DNA of 64,000 nt from Gammaproteobacteria bacterium (lineage in GTDB: Bacteria > Pseudomonadota > Gammaproteobacteria > Pseudomonadales > Oceanobacteraceae): NCBI GenBank assembly GCA_013373125.1, contig JABXIK010000024.1, positions 26,392 to 90,391 on the forward strand. The letters are read 5' to 3'. Positions 1 to 8,640 of the stretch are shown piece after piece. The position numbers and the translations under genes are program-made. Every line of letters starts with the position of its first letter. Position 1 is the stretch's first letter. The notes below the pieces were generated by a model. It saw only the letters and a program-made list of their open reading frames with translations. It was not told the DNA's origin and did no database searches.

Positions 1-394
1 CTGCATCATAGTGACTCGCCCTAAGTGTGGAGCCTTCACCCCAAGTCGCAATGGCAGACGTACCATTGCTGGCAAGCTGATATAAGCCGAGCATTACATT
101 ACTGTTGGTTTGTAGCATACCTGCTGTGCCCCAGCCCGTATTCTTGCTGTAATGGTTTGTCCACAGTTCTTGGTCAGAATGCTGTAGCCAAATGGCAACG
201 GCATTGCCGTTATCGAAATACGCTATTTGGGGGCGGCTAGGTCCTTCAGATGGCTCACTACTGGTGAAATAAGCGGTTTCAGCCGCGGTATCCAGCGTAT
301 TTGTATCCGCTGCCTTGTTGTGGTTGCTACTGCCGCTACCGCAACCATAAAGCAGCAGTAAGGCAAGGCTGGAAAGGAGTAATTTGAACTGCAT
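1..394 (-). CDS. Putative lipoprotein, 3' part beyond window
   Basis: Reading leftward from the ATG at 394, an open frame runs without a stop to the window edge, so only the first 131 codons are visible. The protein starts with a hydrophobic lipoprotein signal, residues 1-18, ending in a lipobox-like LLYGC with Cys18. A Gly/Ser-rich linker follows (GSGSSN). The rest contains repeated phrases of the type NGNAVAIWLQ and NGTSAIATWGEG, about 50 residues apart, which suggests a beta-propeller or other repeat protein on the outer membrane or in the periplasm. I do not recognise a specific function. The gene lies 78 bp downstream of the next minus-strand gene and could be transcribed with it. Confidence 0.7.
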   Translation of the reverse strand, partial: MQFKLLLSSLALLLLYGCGSGSSNHNKAADTNTLDTAAETAYFTSSEPSEGPSRPQIAYFDNGNAVAIWLQHSDQELWTNHYSKNTGWGTAGMLQTNSNVMLGLYQLASNGTSAIATWGEGSTLRASHYDA

Positions 395-472
395 GGAAGT
401 TAACCTCATTAGTATTTTATGAGCCCGCTATCCATGCTTGGCTTATGTCGCATAATTTACAGACTAGAGGGG

Positions 473-808
473 TTAAAGCCAATATTTTTGTTTAGCCTTC
501 GCATATGGCGTCTCTCTAGGTGGAATAAACGTGAGGTTGTTTTGCGGGGTTTTCAGCAAGATGCCTTGTTTGAGCAGAAGGTTATGCAGGCGTTTTTGAA
601 AGCGTTTTTCAGATGAACGTGCTTTATCGAGAAAGTCATGGGTCTCAAATTCGACCGTCACCAACAAGCTGCCGGGAAATAAATCAAACTGAATGGTGTG
701 ACCAATATCATGGATGCCGTCTAATTCGGCATGTAGCTCTTGCGCTAGGGTTTCAACGCAACTCTCTAAGCGATCATTGAGCTTTTTAATGGTTTTGGAC
801 ATTTTCAT
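473..808 (-). CDS. Hypothetical small cytoplasmic protein
   Basis: A 111-aa protein beginning MKMSKTIKKL, charged and probably mainly helical at the N-terminus, with no signal peptide or membrane segment. I do not recognise a family. The frame extends back to a TTG at 868, but that start would lie inside the terminator hairpin at 869-897, so the ATG at 808 is preferred; a second ATG is at 802. There is no strong ribosome binding site. Whether the protein is made is uncertain, but the frame is uninterrupted and does not shadow another gene. Confidence 0.5.
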   Translation of the reverse strand: MKMSKTIKKLNDRLESCVETLAQELHAELDGIHDIGHTIQFDLFPGSLLVTVEFETHDFLDKARSSEKRFQKRLHNLLLKQGILLKTPQNNLTFIPPRETPYAKAKQKYWL

Positions 809-868
809 GGAATGAGCCAGTGGTGAGATTAGTAGGCCATTGTACTTAATTTCACGGTACAAACACAA

Positions 869-897
869 AAGCCTTACCTACTAAATAGGTAAGGCTT
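869..897 (-). terminator. Intrinsic terminator of the TonB receptor gene
   Basis: A perfect 12-bp inverted repeat (AAGCCTTACCTA / TAGGTAAGGCTT) with a 5-nt loop lies 27 bp past the receptor stop codon. On the minus strand it is followed by a T-rich tail, TTTTGTGTTT. Confidence 0.85.
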
Positions 898-923
898 CTT
901 AGTGTCACTTCAAGTTTGAAACA

Positions 924-3047
924 TTAAAGTTTGTATTTGAAATTTAATTTCCAGTTAGCTGGGGAACCATAACGTACTTGGCTAGCATTAATGTAGTTGT
1001 AGTATTTTTCATCTAATACATTATTTAGGTTTAATTGCACATCTAAATCTTGGTTAACAGCATAACGGCCCATTAGGTTAACCAACATGAATTCTTCCTG
1101 AACAATATCAGACTCAGATGTCTCATCTTGCCAATTAACCCCGCCACCTAATGTCAATTTAGGTAGCGTATTAACTAAATTGTAAGTGGCAAATAAGTTA
1201 AGTTGTTTGCGAGGATGGTTGGTATTCACCTTCACATTTTTGGCATCTTTTGCTTCAAACTGCGAGTAGCCTGCATTAACTTTTAAGCCATCTAATGGTT
1301 GGCCGATGGCTTCAATTTCAAATCCTTCACTGGTGACACCTTCTGCGTTGATGTAGGCATCTTTTGTTGGGTCTGGGTGAGTGTTAATGGGGTCGATAAC
1401 CGCTAAGTTGTCTTGCTCGATTCTAAATACTGAGGCAGAGGTTTGTAGCGCGCCATCAAAGAAACCACTTTTTAAACCGGCCTCATAGGTTTTACCCGTT
1501 ACTGGATCCAGTAATTTATCATTAATATCTAGGTTATTTTGTGGTTTGAAAATCTCAGTGACACTTGCGTATGCGCGATGCACATCGTTTAGATCGTATA
1601 GCACACCGAAATACGGTACGAATACGTTGTCATCGCCATAGCTGCCGGTATCGGTGTAGGAGTCACCTTTACGCTCCCAGCTGGTGACACGGCCACCGAG
1701 AATCACTTTTAGGTCATCTTTAATATGTAAACGTGTGGCACCGTAAACCCCCTTATTTGTGACTTCGATATCTCGATCACGGGAGGCGTCTGTACTCCAT
1801 TGTGGTTGTGGGAAATCACCATCCCATTCGTAAAAATTTCCTACAGGCAAGAATGCATTGGTCAGTGGTGCATAGCTATCCGCGTATGACTCTTGTTCGC
1901 TGTATAACGCGCCTATCACAATATCTGCGTCCGTGTTAAGTAGGGTGATTTGTCCGCGTAATTGGGCATCAATACTTTGTTGTTCGGATTCGCCATAGCT
2001 TTTGTAAGGCCAGCTAGTTAAGCCTTCACCAGTTGTTTGATCAAATGACATTCCGTCGGCATCGTACATATATAAAAGCTTTGAATCGGCTTTGTACTTC
2101 ATGTGGTTATAGTTTGTGGTTAGCTCCCAACCATTTGAAAAGATGTGGTTCAAGCTGGTAAATACATTGGTGTTTGACGTTTCCCATTTCGTCCAATCAG
2201 CGGCCGATGTTGTTGAACGACTCCAATCAGTGAAATTGCCATTGTTAAATTTTGCTTGTAGGCCACCCCAAACTGGCGCGGTTGGATCATCATGCTGGTA
2301 GCTCACACCTAGACGCACAAGCGTCGAATGGCTTAGATCTTTTTCAAGTACACCGTAAAACACATCCGTGTCTTGTTCGAATAAGTCGGTATAGGATTCG
2401 CCTTGTACTTTTTTCGCTATTACACGACCACGAAGGGTGCCGTCATCGCTTAAACCAGAGGCTAAGTCTGTTGAAATCTCTTTATGATTCCAACTGCCTA
2501 CGGCAGCACTGACGTGACCATTAAATTCCACGCTGTCGGCTTTTTTACGTACAAGGTTTATAGAAGCAGATGGATCACCTGTGCCGGTTAATAAACCGGT
2601 TGAACCACGTACAAACTCAACACGCTCATAAATAGATACATCGGCAATGGTCTCTCCTGAATCCCCTAAGAGACTCCATGACATAGGAATGCCATCAATC
2701 TGGTAATTTTCAATTTTGAAACCACGGGCTTGCAGTTCGTTGCGTACGTTATCCCATGATGAATGTGAGACGCCTATGGTATTGGTGATGGTGTCTATTA
2801 CCGTTTCTAGTCCTTGGTCTTCAATACGTTGACTGGTTAATACACTGACAGATTGAGGTGTTTCCTTGATGGTAAGGCCTAACCCTGTGGCCGTATCAAT
2901 GACTTTATTGACCGAGTATTGTCCCGTTACTTTCACTTTGCCCAGATCGGCAGCGTCTTCGGGAGTTTCGGGTTCTGCGCTAAGGGCGACATTGGAAACC
3001 ATTGCCATTGAGATGGCCAAAGCCAGAGGAGAGTATTTAAGTGACAT
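924..3047 (-). CDS. TonB-dependent siderophore receptor
   Basis: A 707-aa outer-membrane receptor of the FhuE/FpvA-like ferric siderophore class. Residues 1-23 form a signal peptide ending near ALSA. A candidate TonB box (KVKVTG) follows at about residue 38. The plug domain (about 60-175) carries the typical phrases ETPQSVSV, GFKIENYQIDG and ERVEFVRGSTGLL. The remaining 500 or so residues alternate in the manner of a 22-strand barrel, ending NWKLNFKYKL. It would import an Fe(III)-siderophore with energy from TonB-ExbBD, which are not in this window. The ligand cannot be told from sequence. Fur-like boxes lie just upstream and a PepSY membrane protein is divergent, so iron-repressed expression is likely. 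Confidence 0.92.
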   Translation of the reverse strand: MSLKYSPLALAISMAMVSNVALSAEPETPEDAADLGKVKVTGQYSVNKVIDTATGLGLTIKETPQSVSVLTSQRIEDQGLETVIDTITNTIGVSHSSWDNVRNELQARGFKIENYQIDGIPMSWSLLGDSGETIADVSIYERVEFVRGSTGLLTGTGDPSASINLVRKKADSVEFNGHVSAAVGSWNHKEISTDLASGLSDDGTLRGRVIAKKVQGESYTDLFEQDTDVFYGVLEKDLSHSTLVRLGVSYQHDDPTAPVWGGLQAKFNNGNFTDWSRSTTSAADWTKWETSNTNVFTSLNHIFSNGWELTTNYNHMKYKADSKLLYMYDADGMSFDQTTGEGLTSWPYKSYGESEQQSIDAQLRGQITLLNTDADIVIGALYSEQESYADSYAPLTNAFLPVGNFYEWDGDFPQPQWSTDASRDRDIEVTNKGVYGATRLHIKDDLKVILGGRVTSWERKGDSYTDTGSYGDDNVFVPYFGVLYDLNDVHRAYASVTEIFKPQNNLDINDKLLDPVTGKTYEAGLKSGFFDGALQTSASVFRIEQDNLAVIDPINTHPDPTKDAYINAEGVTSEGFEIEAIGQPLDGLKVNAGYSQFEAKDAKNVKVNTNHPRKQLNLFATYNLVNTLPKLTLGGGVNWQDETSESDIVQEEFMLVNLMGRYAVNQDLDVQLNLNNVLDEKYYNYINASQVRYGSPANWKLNFKYKL

Positions 3048-3079
3048 GAGTACTTAAGCCTTAGGTGGTTACAAGAAAT

Positions 3080-3098
3080 ATTAATGAGAATCATTATT
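3080..3098. promoter_or_regulatory. Fur box (receptor side)
   Basis: ATTAATGAGAATCATTATT matches 15 of 19 positions of the Fur consensus GATAATGATAATCATTATC. It lies 33 bp before the receptor start codon, where bound Fur would block transcription. Confidence 0.8.
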
Positions 3099-3158
3099 AT
3101 TCTAGATGGCAAGAAAGTACCAATGCTAGGTTGGAATATGGAACAGAGTGTTGTTAAT

Positions 3159-3217
3159 CTAAGTGATAATGATTCGCTTTTATATTTTGTATCTATGTGA
3201 TAATGTTTCTCATTCTT
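3159..3217. promoter_or_regulatory. Two further Fur-like sites (PepSY side)
   Basis: A site at 3199-3217 begins GATAATG and matches about 14 of 19 Fur consensus positions. A weaker one at 3159-3177 shares the TGATAAT core. They lie 67-125 bp upstream of the plus-strand PepSY gene. Together with the box at 3080-3098 they make the whole divergent region a likely iron-controlled bidirectional promoter. Confidence 0.6.
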
Positions 3218-3283
3218 TTTCTTATTCCTCCGCACAGCGTTCTGGCTAGTTACGCGGTAAATGCATTGTTATAAGTGATTGTC

Positions 3284-4441
3284 ATGGCTCGAAAAATAAA
3301 TCGACGTTTTTGGTTTCAACTTCATGGCTGGTTCTCACTGCCAGTTTGGGTGGTGTTCAGTTTTGTGTGTCTAACCGGGACCATTTCCGTTTTAAGTCAT
3401 GAGATTACCTGGCTGGTCAATGCCAATGCCCGAGCAGAAAACCCAGATCAGTTACCGGCTAAACCCATTGGCGAAATTATCAAAGCAGTGGAGGAGGCTA
3501 ACCCTGCTGCGCAGGTAGGCTGGGTGATGACGCTAGAGCCGTATTTAGTGTACGCCGTGAAATTTACCGATGCAGATAAGCCTTCGGCAACTGCCTATGT
3601 GAACCAATACACGGGTGAAGTACAGGAGGTGTTTCAAGGCTTAACCTTCATTGGTTTTATGCGTGCATTGCATGGCTGGTTACTGTTCCCTTGGCACCAC
3701 AACTTTAGCGTGGGTTATTACCTAGTATCCGCCATGGCCATTGTCATGTTGGGGGCCTTGATCACTGGTTTGGTGGTGTATAAAAAATTCTGGCGCGCGT
3801 TTTTTAGACCGCAAGTGCGAGTCACCAAAGGCAAACGTATCTTCTTGCAAGATATTCATCGCTTTAGTGGTGTTTGGTCCATGTGGTTTTTATTGGTGAT
3901 CAGCGTCACGGGATTGTGGTATCTCACTCAAGCTATCTTGTGGCACAACGATGTGGAAATTGAACCCCATGCGCCGTTACTGACTAATGATACGCTACCG
4001 AGTTATCAACAGAACGCGCCAGAGTTTACCTTTAATGTGGACCAAGCTATTCAAATTGCGCAGCAAACCTATGGTGATTTTTCACCTAAATTTGTCATGT
4101 TGCCTGAGCATAACCGCGATACGTATAAACTAGTGGGTAGTGGTGATTTTATTTTCTTCGATGAATACAGCTATCGGTTAAGTATTAACCCTTGGCAAGG
4201 TAACGTTGAAGCAAGCCAAGCGCCCGCTGATATGAATGCGCTGCAAACTCTTACACATATTGCCGACCCCTTGCATTACGGCACTATAGGTGGGCTTTGG
4301 ACGAAAGTCATTTGGTTCGTATTCGGTTTGATTTTGTCTGGTATGTCGATCGTTGGTTTTCTTATTTGGCGTTTGCGCTTGGTGGCGGTGAAAAAAGAAA
4401 AACAAGACGACATGGTTACGCGCACTCAGGAGGCAAACTAA
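3284..4441 (+). CDS. PepSY-associated TM protein (iron uptake)
   Basis: A 385-aa inner-membrane protein of the PepSY_TM family (PiuB-like). It has an N-terminal membrane segment preceded by the family's LHGW motif (FQLHGWFSLPVWVVFSFVCL), a large periplasmic PepSY-type region, a middle segment after MRALHGWLLFPWHH, a third at about 190-215 (WSMWFLLVISVTGLWYL) and a C-terminal one (WFVFGLILSGMSIVGFLIW). Family members often sit beside siderophore receptors, and some are thought to reduce ferric siderophores using membrane heme; the conserved histidines here would fit that but do not prove it. ATG at 3284 is preferred over GTG at 3275, and neither has a good ribosome binding site. Its stop overlaps the next start (TAATG). 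Confidence 0.85.
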   Translation: MARKINRRFWFQLHGWFSLPVWVVFSFVCLTGTISVLSHEITWLVNANARAENPDQLPAKPIGEIIKAVEEANPAAQVGWVMTLEPYLVYAVKFTDADKPSATAYVNQYTGEVQEVFQGLTFIGFMRALHGWLLFPWHHNFSVGYYLVSAMAIVMLGALITGLVVYKKFWRAFFRPQVRVTKGKRIFLQDIHRFSGVWSMWFLLVISVTGLWYLTQAILWHNDVEIEPHAPLLTNDTLPSYQQNAPEFTFNVDQAIQIAQQTYGDFSPKFVMLPEHNRDTYKLVGSGDFIFFDEYSYRLSINPWQGNVEASQAPADMNALQTLTHIADPLHYGTIGGLWTKVIWFVFGLILSGMSIVGFLIWRLRLVAVKKEKQDDMVTRTQEAN

Positions 4442-4920
4442 TGGCGAAGAAGTATGCAACCCCATGGCAGCGCTATAAATTTTTGTTGAATGGTTTGGTG
4501 CTAATTTTACCCGTTTGGTTTTTATACCAATCGTTAAGTCCTGAGTTTCCACCGGCATTAGAAACCCAAACCATAGGTGAGTATGAAATCTCACCTATGC
4601 CTTTTGATTTGGATGGGCCTTATCAACATGATGGCGAATACGTAAAAGATTTCCTCTTAATGTTTAAGCAGGGGAATATTTCCAATATTCGACAGGCCGT
4701 ATTAAATATTGGTGAAACGCCCCTGTCGTTATCTCAAGTGCAATCACGGGAAGGCGAAGAAGGCTTCTTACATGGTTCGCGTCATGGCCAACATGTCCAT
4801 GGCTTAGCTAAACCCACAATTACTCAGCAAGACAGCATTTGGATCACCATCGAAAACTGGAATGGCGATGTGCTTACAGGACGATGGGATATTCCAGACA
4901 CCATGTTAAGTGCCCATTAA
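4441..4920 (+). CDS. Small membrane-anchored protein, PepSY operon
   Basis: A 159-aa protein with one N-terminal membrane segment (about 15-30, LNGLVLILPVWFLYQSL) and a periplasmic tail. The tail includes a His/Gly-rich stretch (HGSRHGQHVHGLAK, about 110-123) that could bind metal or heme. I do not recognise a characterised family. Its start overlaps the stop of the PepSY gene by one base, so the two are translationally coupled and probably work together in Fur-controlled iron acquisition. The role is inferred from position only. Confidence 0.7.
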   Translation: MAKKYATPWQRYKFLLNGLVLILPVWFLYQSLSPEFPPALETQTIGEYEISPMPFDLDGPYQHDGEYVKDFLLMFKQGNISNIRQAVLNIGETPLSLSQVQSREGEEGFLHGSRHGQHVHGLAKPTITQQDSIWITIENWNGDVLTGRWDIPDTMLSAH

Positions 4921-4940
4921 TTTACATGCTCATTTAAACT

Positions 4941-4974
4941 AAAAAGCCGACTGTCATTTGATAATCGGCTTTTT
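4941..4974. terminator. Bidirectional terminator
   Basis: AAAAAGCCGA pairs with TCGGCTTTTT across a 14-nt loop, with A and T runs on the two sides. It sits between convergent genes ending at 4920 (+) and 4993 (-) and can serve both. Confidence 0.85.
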
Positions 4975-4992
4975 TAGATTTTAGCATTCAGG

Positions 4993-6339
4993 TTATAGGT
5001 ACCAGCGATACTCACGCTCGCTAATGTCTTGCATAAATTGCAAGTAATCTAAGCGTTTGTTCTCACAGTAAACAAAAACAAACTCTTTTCCTAAGGCGCA
5101 TTGTATTACTTCATGACTCGCCATGTGTTGAACCGCTTGTAGCACATCTTTTGCGAATTCAATGCCGCTGTCACGATTATCATTCAGTGGTGCTATGGGT
5201 TCTTGCGGGTTCTCTAATCCATATTCAATACTGCTTAATAACGCTGCCAAGGTTAAATAAGGGTTGGCATCGGCACCGGGTAAGCGAATCTCTAAGCGCA
5301 AATTTTTATCGTTAGACTCCGGTATGCGCACGCTGGCATCTCGATCCTCAAAGCCCCAGCTCGCTAACTGAGCTGTATTTACGACACCATTAAAGCGACG
5401 ATAACTGTTTAAATTAGGTGCAAAAATTGGCATTAAACTAGGAAGTAATGTTAAGCAGCCATTGACTGCGTGGCGCAATGCTTGTTGGTTGTTATTTAAG
5501 AGTACGTTGTTTCCATAGTCGTCATAAACACTGATGTGTGTGTGCATGCCGTTACCCGGGTGCTCCAAATAAGGTTTGGCCATAAAGCTGGCGCGGTAGC
5601 CATGTTTCAATGCTACGCCGCGAGTTAAGCGGATAAACATGGCAGCCCAGTCGGCTGCTACATGTGGATCATTGTGATGATTAAAATTTATTTCAAACTG
5701 ACCAGGTCCTAATTCTGCGGTAATGATGGTGGCATCGATGCCTTGCAGTTTAGCCGTCGCGGCAATGTCATCTAAAACGTTACTAAAACGTGAGAGTCGT
5801 TCGATGTGCATATTGGCTTGGTCATCGGCATCATCACTTAGGGGGTCACGGGGGAATTGTGGTTTGCCTTGGTTTAATTGTTTATCAAATAAATAAAACT
5901 CTAATTCAAATGCTACAACAGGATGTAACCCTTTGTGTGTTAAACGCTGAGTGACTTCAGATAATACTTGTCTGGGTTCGAATTCGATGGGAGCGTCTGT
6001 GTTGTCAGATGTGATCAGCATTTGTGCTAAAGGTTTGTTTTCCCATGTGACAGGTTTTAATGTGCCAGGAATTAAACGGCGAGGAGCATCAGGATCGCCA
6101 TCATTTAAACTGTAATCACCAATGGGGTACACGCCACCTTGTACACCGAGTAGTGTGCAGTTCTTCGGTAGCTTTAAAACACTGCCTTTTGCAATTTTGA
6201 CTAACATGTCCATGGGATAACGCTTGCCATAAAAATGCCCAGGGATGTCTAAGCAAATTAAATCCACAAATTCAATTTCTGGATTGGCTTGTTGAAATTG
6301 TTGAATCTCGTTTAATAAGTCGGCGTTATCTTGGTTCAT
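4993..6339 (-). CDS. puuA: Glutamine synthetase-type ligase (PuuA-like)
   Basis: A 448-aa protein of the glutamine synthetase fold, in the branch that joins glutamate to amines (gamma-glutamylputrescine synthetase PuuA and relatives). Visible signatures are the N-terminal beta-grasp (DLICLDIPGHFYGKRYP), the metal-binding ELEFYLF, the ATP-site phrase NGMHTHIS and the late RIPES and RLPGADANPY segments. ATG at 6339 is chosen over an upstream frame extension because AGGA precedes it and the extension would run into puuR. It is the last gene of puuB-puuR-puuA, 19 bp after the regulator. The amine substrate could be putrescine or another amine. Confidence 0.82.
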   Translation of the reverse strand: MNQDNADLLNEIQQFQQANPEIEFVDLICLDIPGHFYGKRYPMDMLVKIAKGSVLKLPKNCTLLGVQGGVYPIGDYSLNDGDPDAPRRLIPGTLKPVTWENKPLAQMLITSDNTDAPIEFEPRQVLSEVTQRLTHKGLHPVVAFELEFYLFDKQLNQGKPQFPRDPLSDDADDQANMHIERLSRFSNVLDDIAATAKLQGIDATIITAELGPGQFEINFNHHNDPHVAADWAAMFIRLTRGVALKHGYRASFMAKPYLEHPGNGMHTHISVYDDYGNNVLLNNNQQALRHAVNGCLTLLPSLMPIFAPNLNSYRRFNGVVNTAQLASWGFEDRDASVRIPESNDKNLRLEIRLPGADANPYLTLAALLSSIEYGLENPQEPIAPLNDNRDSGIEFAKDVLQAVQHMASHEVIQCALGKEFVFVYCENKRLDYLQFMQDISEREYRWYL

Positions 6340-6358
6340 GCGGGTGTCCTGCTTGTTA

Positions 6359-6910
6359 TTAGTTATAAACCCAAAGTATGCGAGTAGGGGTGGTGCCTTC
6401 ATTTGCGTATTTGAAATTGGCGTAACTGTTTACTTGAAACGCATCTCCTTGTTTTAAAACCGTGCTCGCGTCTTCATGCCAAATGGTTAGCTGACCTTCA
6501 ATAATGTAGCCACCTTGTTCTGAACGATCGCGCATGTGTCTTTCGCCACTGCTGGCGCCGGGCTCCATCGTGGTTTCTAACATATTAAAAGCGCCTTTCA
6601 TGGTGGGTGAAATTAGAACATCGGTTATGCCCTGCGCAAAATATAAGGTGCGACGTTCTTCTGGGCGCGTCACCCAGTCCAAGGCTTGGTTTGATTCGGT
6701 GGCATAAAAATAAGTTGTGGGTGTGTCTAAGGCTTCACTGATGGCTGTTAAGTCTTCTACTGTGGGTTGTGAGAGTCCGCGCTCCACTTGAGATAAAAAA
6801 CCAACCGATCGGCTAATGTGATTAGCCAATTCGGTTAGCGACATTTTTTTGTGTTTGCGCAGTTGGTGGATTAAATCCCCAAGGGATTTATTGTCTGTTG
6901 CGTGATTCAT
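6359..6910 (-). CDS. puuR: XRE-cupin transcriptional regulator (PuuR-like)
   Basis: A 183-aa regulator with an N-terminal helix-turn-helix (about 11-65; MSLTELANHISRSVGFLSQ) and a C-terminal cupin (about 100-183; EQGGYIIEGQLTIWHED). This layout is that of PuuR, repressor of the E. coli putrescine utilisation genes. A good ribosome binding site (AGGAC) precedes the ATG. It lies between the oxidase and ligase genes with gaps of 8 and 19 bp, so it is co-transcribed with the genes it presumably controls. Confidence 0.85.
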   Translation of the reverse strand: MNHATDNKSLGDLIHQLRKHKKMSLTELANHISRSVGFLSQVERGLSQPTVEDLTAISEALDTPTTYFYATESNQALDWVTRPEERRTLYFAQGITDVLISPTMKGAFNMLETTMEPGASSGERHMRDRSEQGGYIIEGQLTIWHEDASTVLKQGDAFQVNSYANFKYANEGTTPTRILWVYN

Positions 6911-6918
6911 GTTGTGTC

Positions 6919-8208
6919 CTAAATAAAATCTCTTAAGCGATACCAGGCTTTGCCTAATGCTTCTATGGTGCTGGCAAGTCGCTCACCCGGAGGAAAGCTA
7001 GGATTATGAATGTCTTGGTATAATGACAACAGAGATTCATCACCTAATATGGCATCACTGACAGCACGTGCTGCGGCTAAAGTGGGTAGCACACCATGGC
7101 CAGAATAACCTTGCATCCAATAGCGATTGTTCTCGCCGCCAATATCTGGCGTGCGTTTCATGGTGATGTCTAGGTGTCCGCCCCATGCAAAATCGATGTT
7201 TACGTTTTTTAATTGAGGGAATACCCGATTAATAAATGGTCGCGTGGCTTTTGCGATGTCTTTGGGTAAGCCGCCTAAGTAGGTGCAGCCGCCGCCAAAC
7301 AATAAACGGTTATCGGGTGTGAGCCGGAAATAATCCAACACAAATTGGTTGTCAGTGACGCACACGTTTTTCGGAATTAAAGATGTGGCTAGTTCGGCGG
7401 ATAACGTTTCGGTAGCGACTTGGTAATTGCCAACCGGAATGATTTTACGGGCGACGGGTTTATCTAATTGATCAATATAGGCATTACACGCAAGCACTAA
7501 TACATCGGCTGTTATCTGAGTGTCATTGCAATCAATACGATAACCATTTTGATGGCTGATATACCCAGTGACCTTACTGTGTTCGTGCAAGTAGCCGCCG
7601 GCTTGAACAAAAGCTTGAGCTAATCCCTGGGCCAATTTTAACGGATGTAAGTGACCACCATTAGGATCATATAAGCCCGCTTGGTAGCGCTCAGTGCCGA
7701 GCCATTCTGGCATCTCATTGCGATTGATAAACTGCAGCTGGTCGTATTGCCATTTATTGGCGGCTTCTTCTTGCCATTCGTGTAAAAACTTCTCTCGTCG
7801 TGGTAACACCGAGGTCCATAAATGACCTTGGCGATAATCCACATCAAAGCCATGGCGTACAGGGAGGGCTTGGATTTCTTTTGAGGCCCATACCATGGAA
7901 TCCCATAAAATTTTGGCGCGCTCATGTCCCAAGGCTTTCTCTATGGGGGGCATATCACAGGACCAACCTAAAATGGCTTGGCCACCGTTACGCCCAGAGG
8001 CAGCCCACGCCACCCGACTGGCTTCTAAAATGACCACTTTTTTACCCGCAAGGGCTAAGCGCAAGCCTGTGTGCAAACCGCTGAAACCGGCGCCGATGAT
8101 GGCCACATCAAAATGTCCGGATGCCTGTAAAGGCGCGTAGCTCACCAATTGGTCTTTCAGGCTGTGAGCGTAATACGTGTCTATATGGTTGGCAGAATGG
8201 CGAAACAT
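6919..8208 (-). CDS. puuB: FAD-dependent amine oxidoreductase (PuuB-like)
   Basis: A 429-aa flavoprotein of the DAO family, OrdL/PuuB branch, which oxidises gamma-glutamylated amines to aldehydes. The dinucleotide-binding motif AIIGAGFSGLHTGL is at about 36-49, followed by the ILEASRVAWAASGRNGGQ segment typical of this subgroup. A C-terminal FAD contact is seen in MQGYSGHGVLPTL. The ATG at 8208 is preceded by GGAGAAGG, so an in-frame extension to 8259 is rejected. It is the first gene of the puuB-puuR-puuA unit. The aldehyde dehydrogenase and gamma-glutamyl hydrolase (PuuC, PuuD) needed to finish the pathway are not in this window. Confidence 0.82.
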   Translation of the reverse strand: MFRHSANHIDTYYAHSLKDQLVSYAPLQASGHFDVAIIGAGFSGLHTGLRLALAGKKVVILEASRVAWAASGRNGGQAILGWSCDMPPIEKALGHERAKILWDSMVWASKEIQALPVRHGFDVDYRQGHLWTSVLPRREKFLHEWQEEAANKWQYDQLQFINRNEMPEWLGTERYQAGLYDPNGGHLHPLKLAQGLAQAFVQAGGYLHEHSKVTGYISHQNGYRIDCNDTQITADVLVLACNAYIDQLDKPVARKIIPVGNYQVATETLSAELATSLIPKNVCVTDNQFVLDYFRLTPDNRLLFGGGCTYLGGLPKDIAKATRPFINRVFPQLKNVNIDFAWGGHLDITMKRTPDIGGENNRYWMQGYSGHGVLPTLAAARAVSDAILGDESLLSLYQDIHNPSFPPGERLASTIEALGKAWYRLRDFI

Positions 8209-8640
8209 ACCTTCTCCGTGAAAATTTTTATTATTTATTTCATGAAAAAATATACACAAAATTTCATTTGGTCAAACATTTGCTGCCTTTTTGTGATGAA
8301 ACCTCGACGGAAATGGCCTCATAGAAAAGCCTGAGACCCAGTAGTGTAAATCCGGGCTGGTGTTTGAATTTCGAAAAAAGGCCATTTTCGCTGTGTCTTA
8401 TAGTGACTATAAGAAATATTGATGGATAGTATAAAATCCTTTAAAAACAATGACTTATGGGTTTTTAGCAATTAAAATGCCAGCTCTTTTGTATTGTCAA
8501 TATTGTGATCGTTTGTGAACAAATGTATAAAACGCCCGTTTTAATATGGTCGATGGATAAAACCAGCCAAAAGCGGACCATCGATAAGGCGCTGACCCGC
8601 GCCGATTGGAATCAGATTTTTACCTACAAGCGAAATCTAT
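8209..8640. other. 432-bp divergent intergenic region, puuB / mqo
   Basis: No credible gene is present. The region must hold the promoters of the minus-strand puu unit and of mqo. A 7-bp inverted repeat (8397-8413) and a hairpin-forming stretch before mqo (8587-8602, GGCGC / GCGCC) are visible. A further pair, TCGATGG / CCATCGA, flanks about 8550-8584 and could fold in the mqo leader. Confidence 0.6.
8397..8413. promoter_or_regulatory. Inverted repeat, possible operator
   Basis: CTTATAG-TGA-CTATAAG is a perfect 7-bp dyad in the divergent region. It could be a regulator site (PuuR is the nearest candidate), but it does not resemble the E. coli PuuR site closely enough to assign. Confidence 0.35.

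Noticed and set aside
4178..4594. Minus-strand frame of 138 codons across the PepSY gene and its partner
   Set aside because: It overlaps two well-supported genes, lacks recognisable domains and spans their coupled junction.
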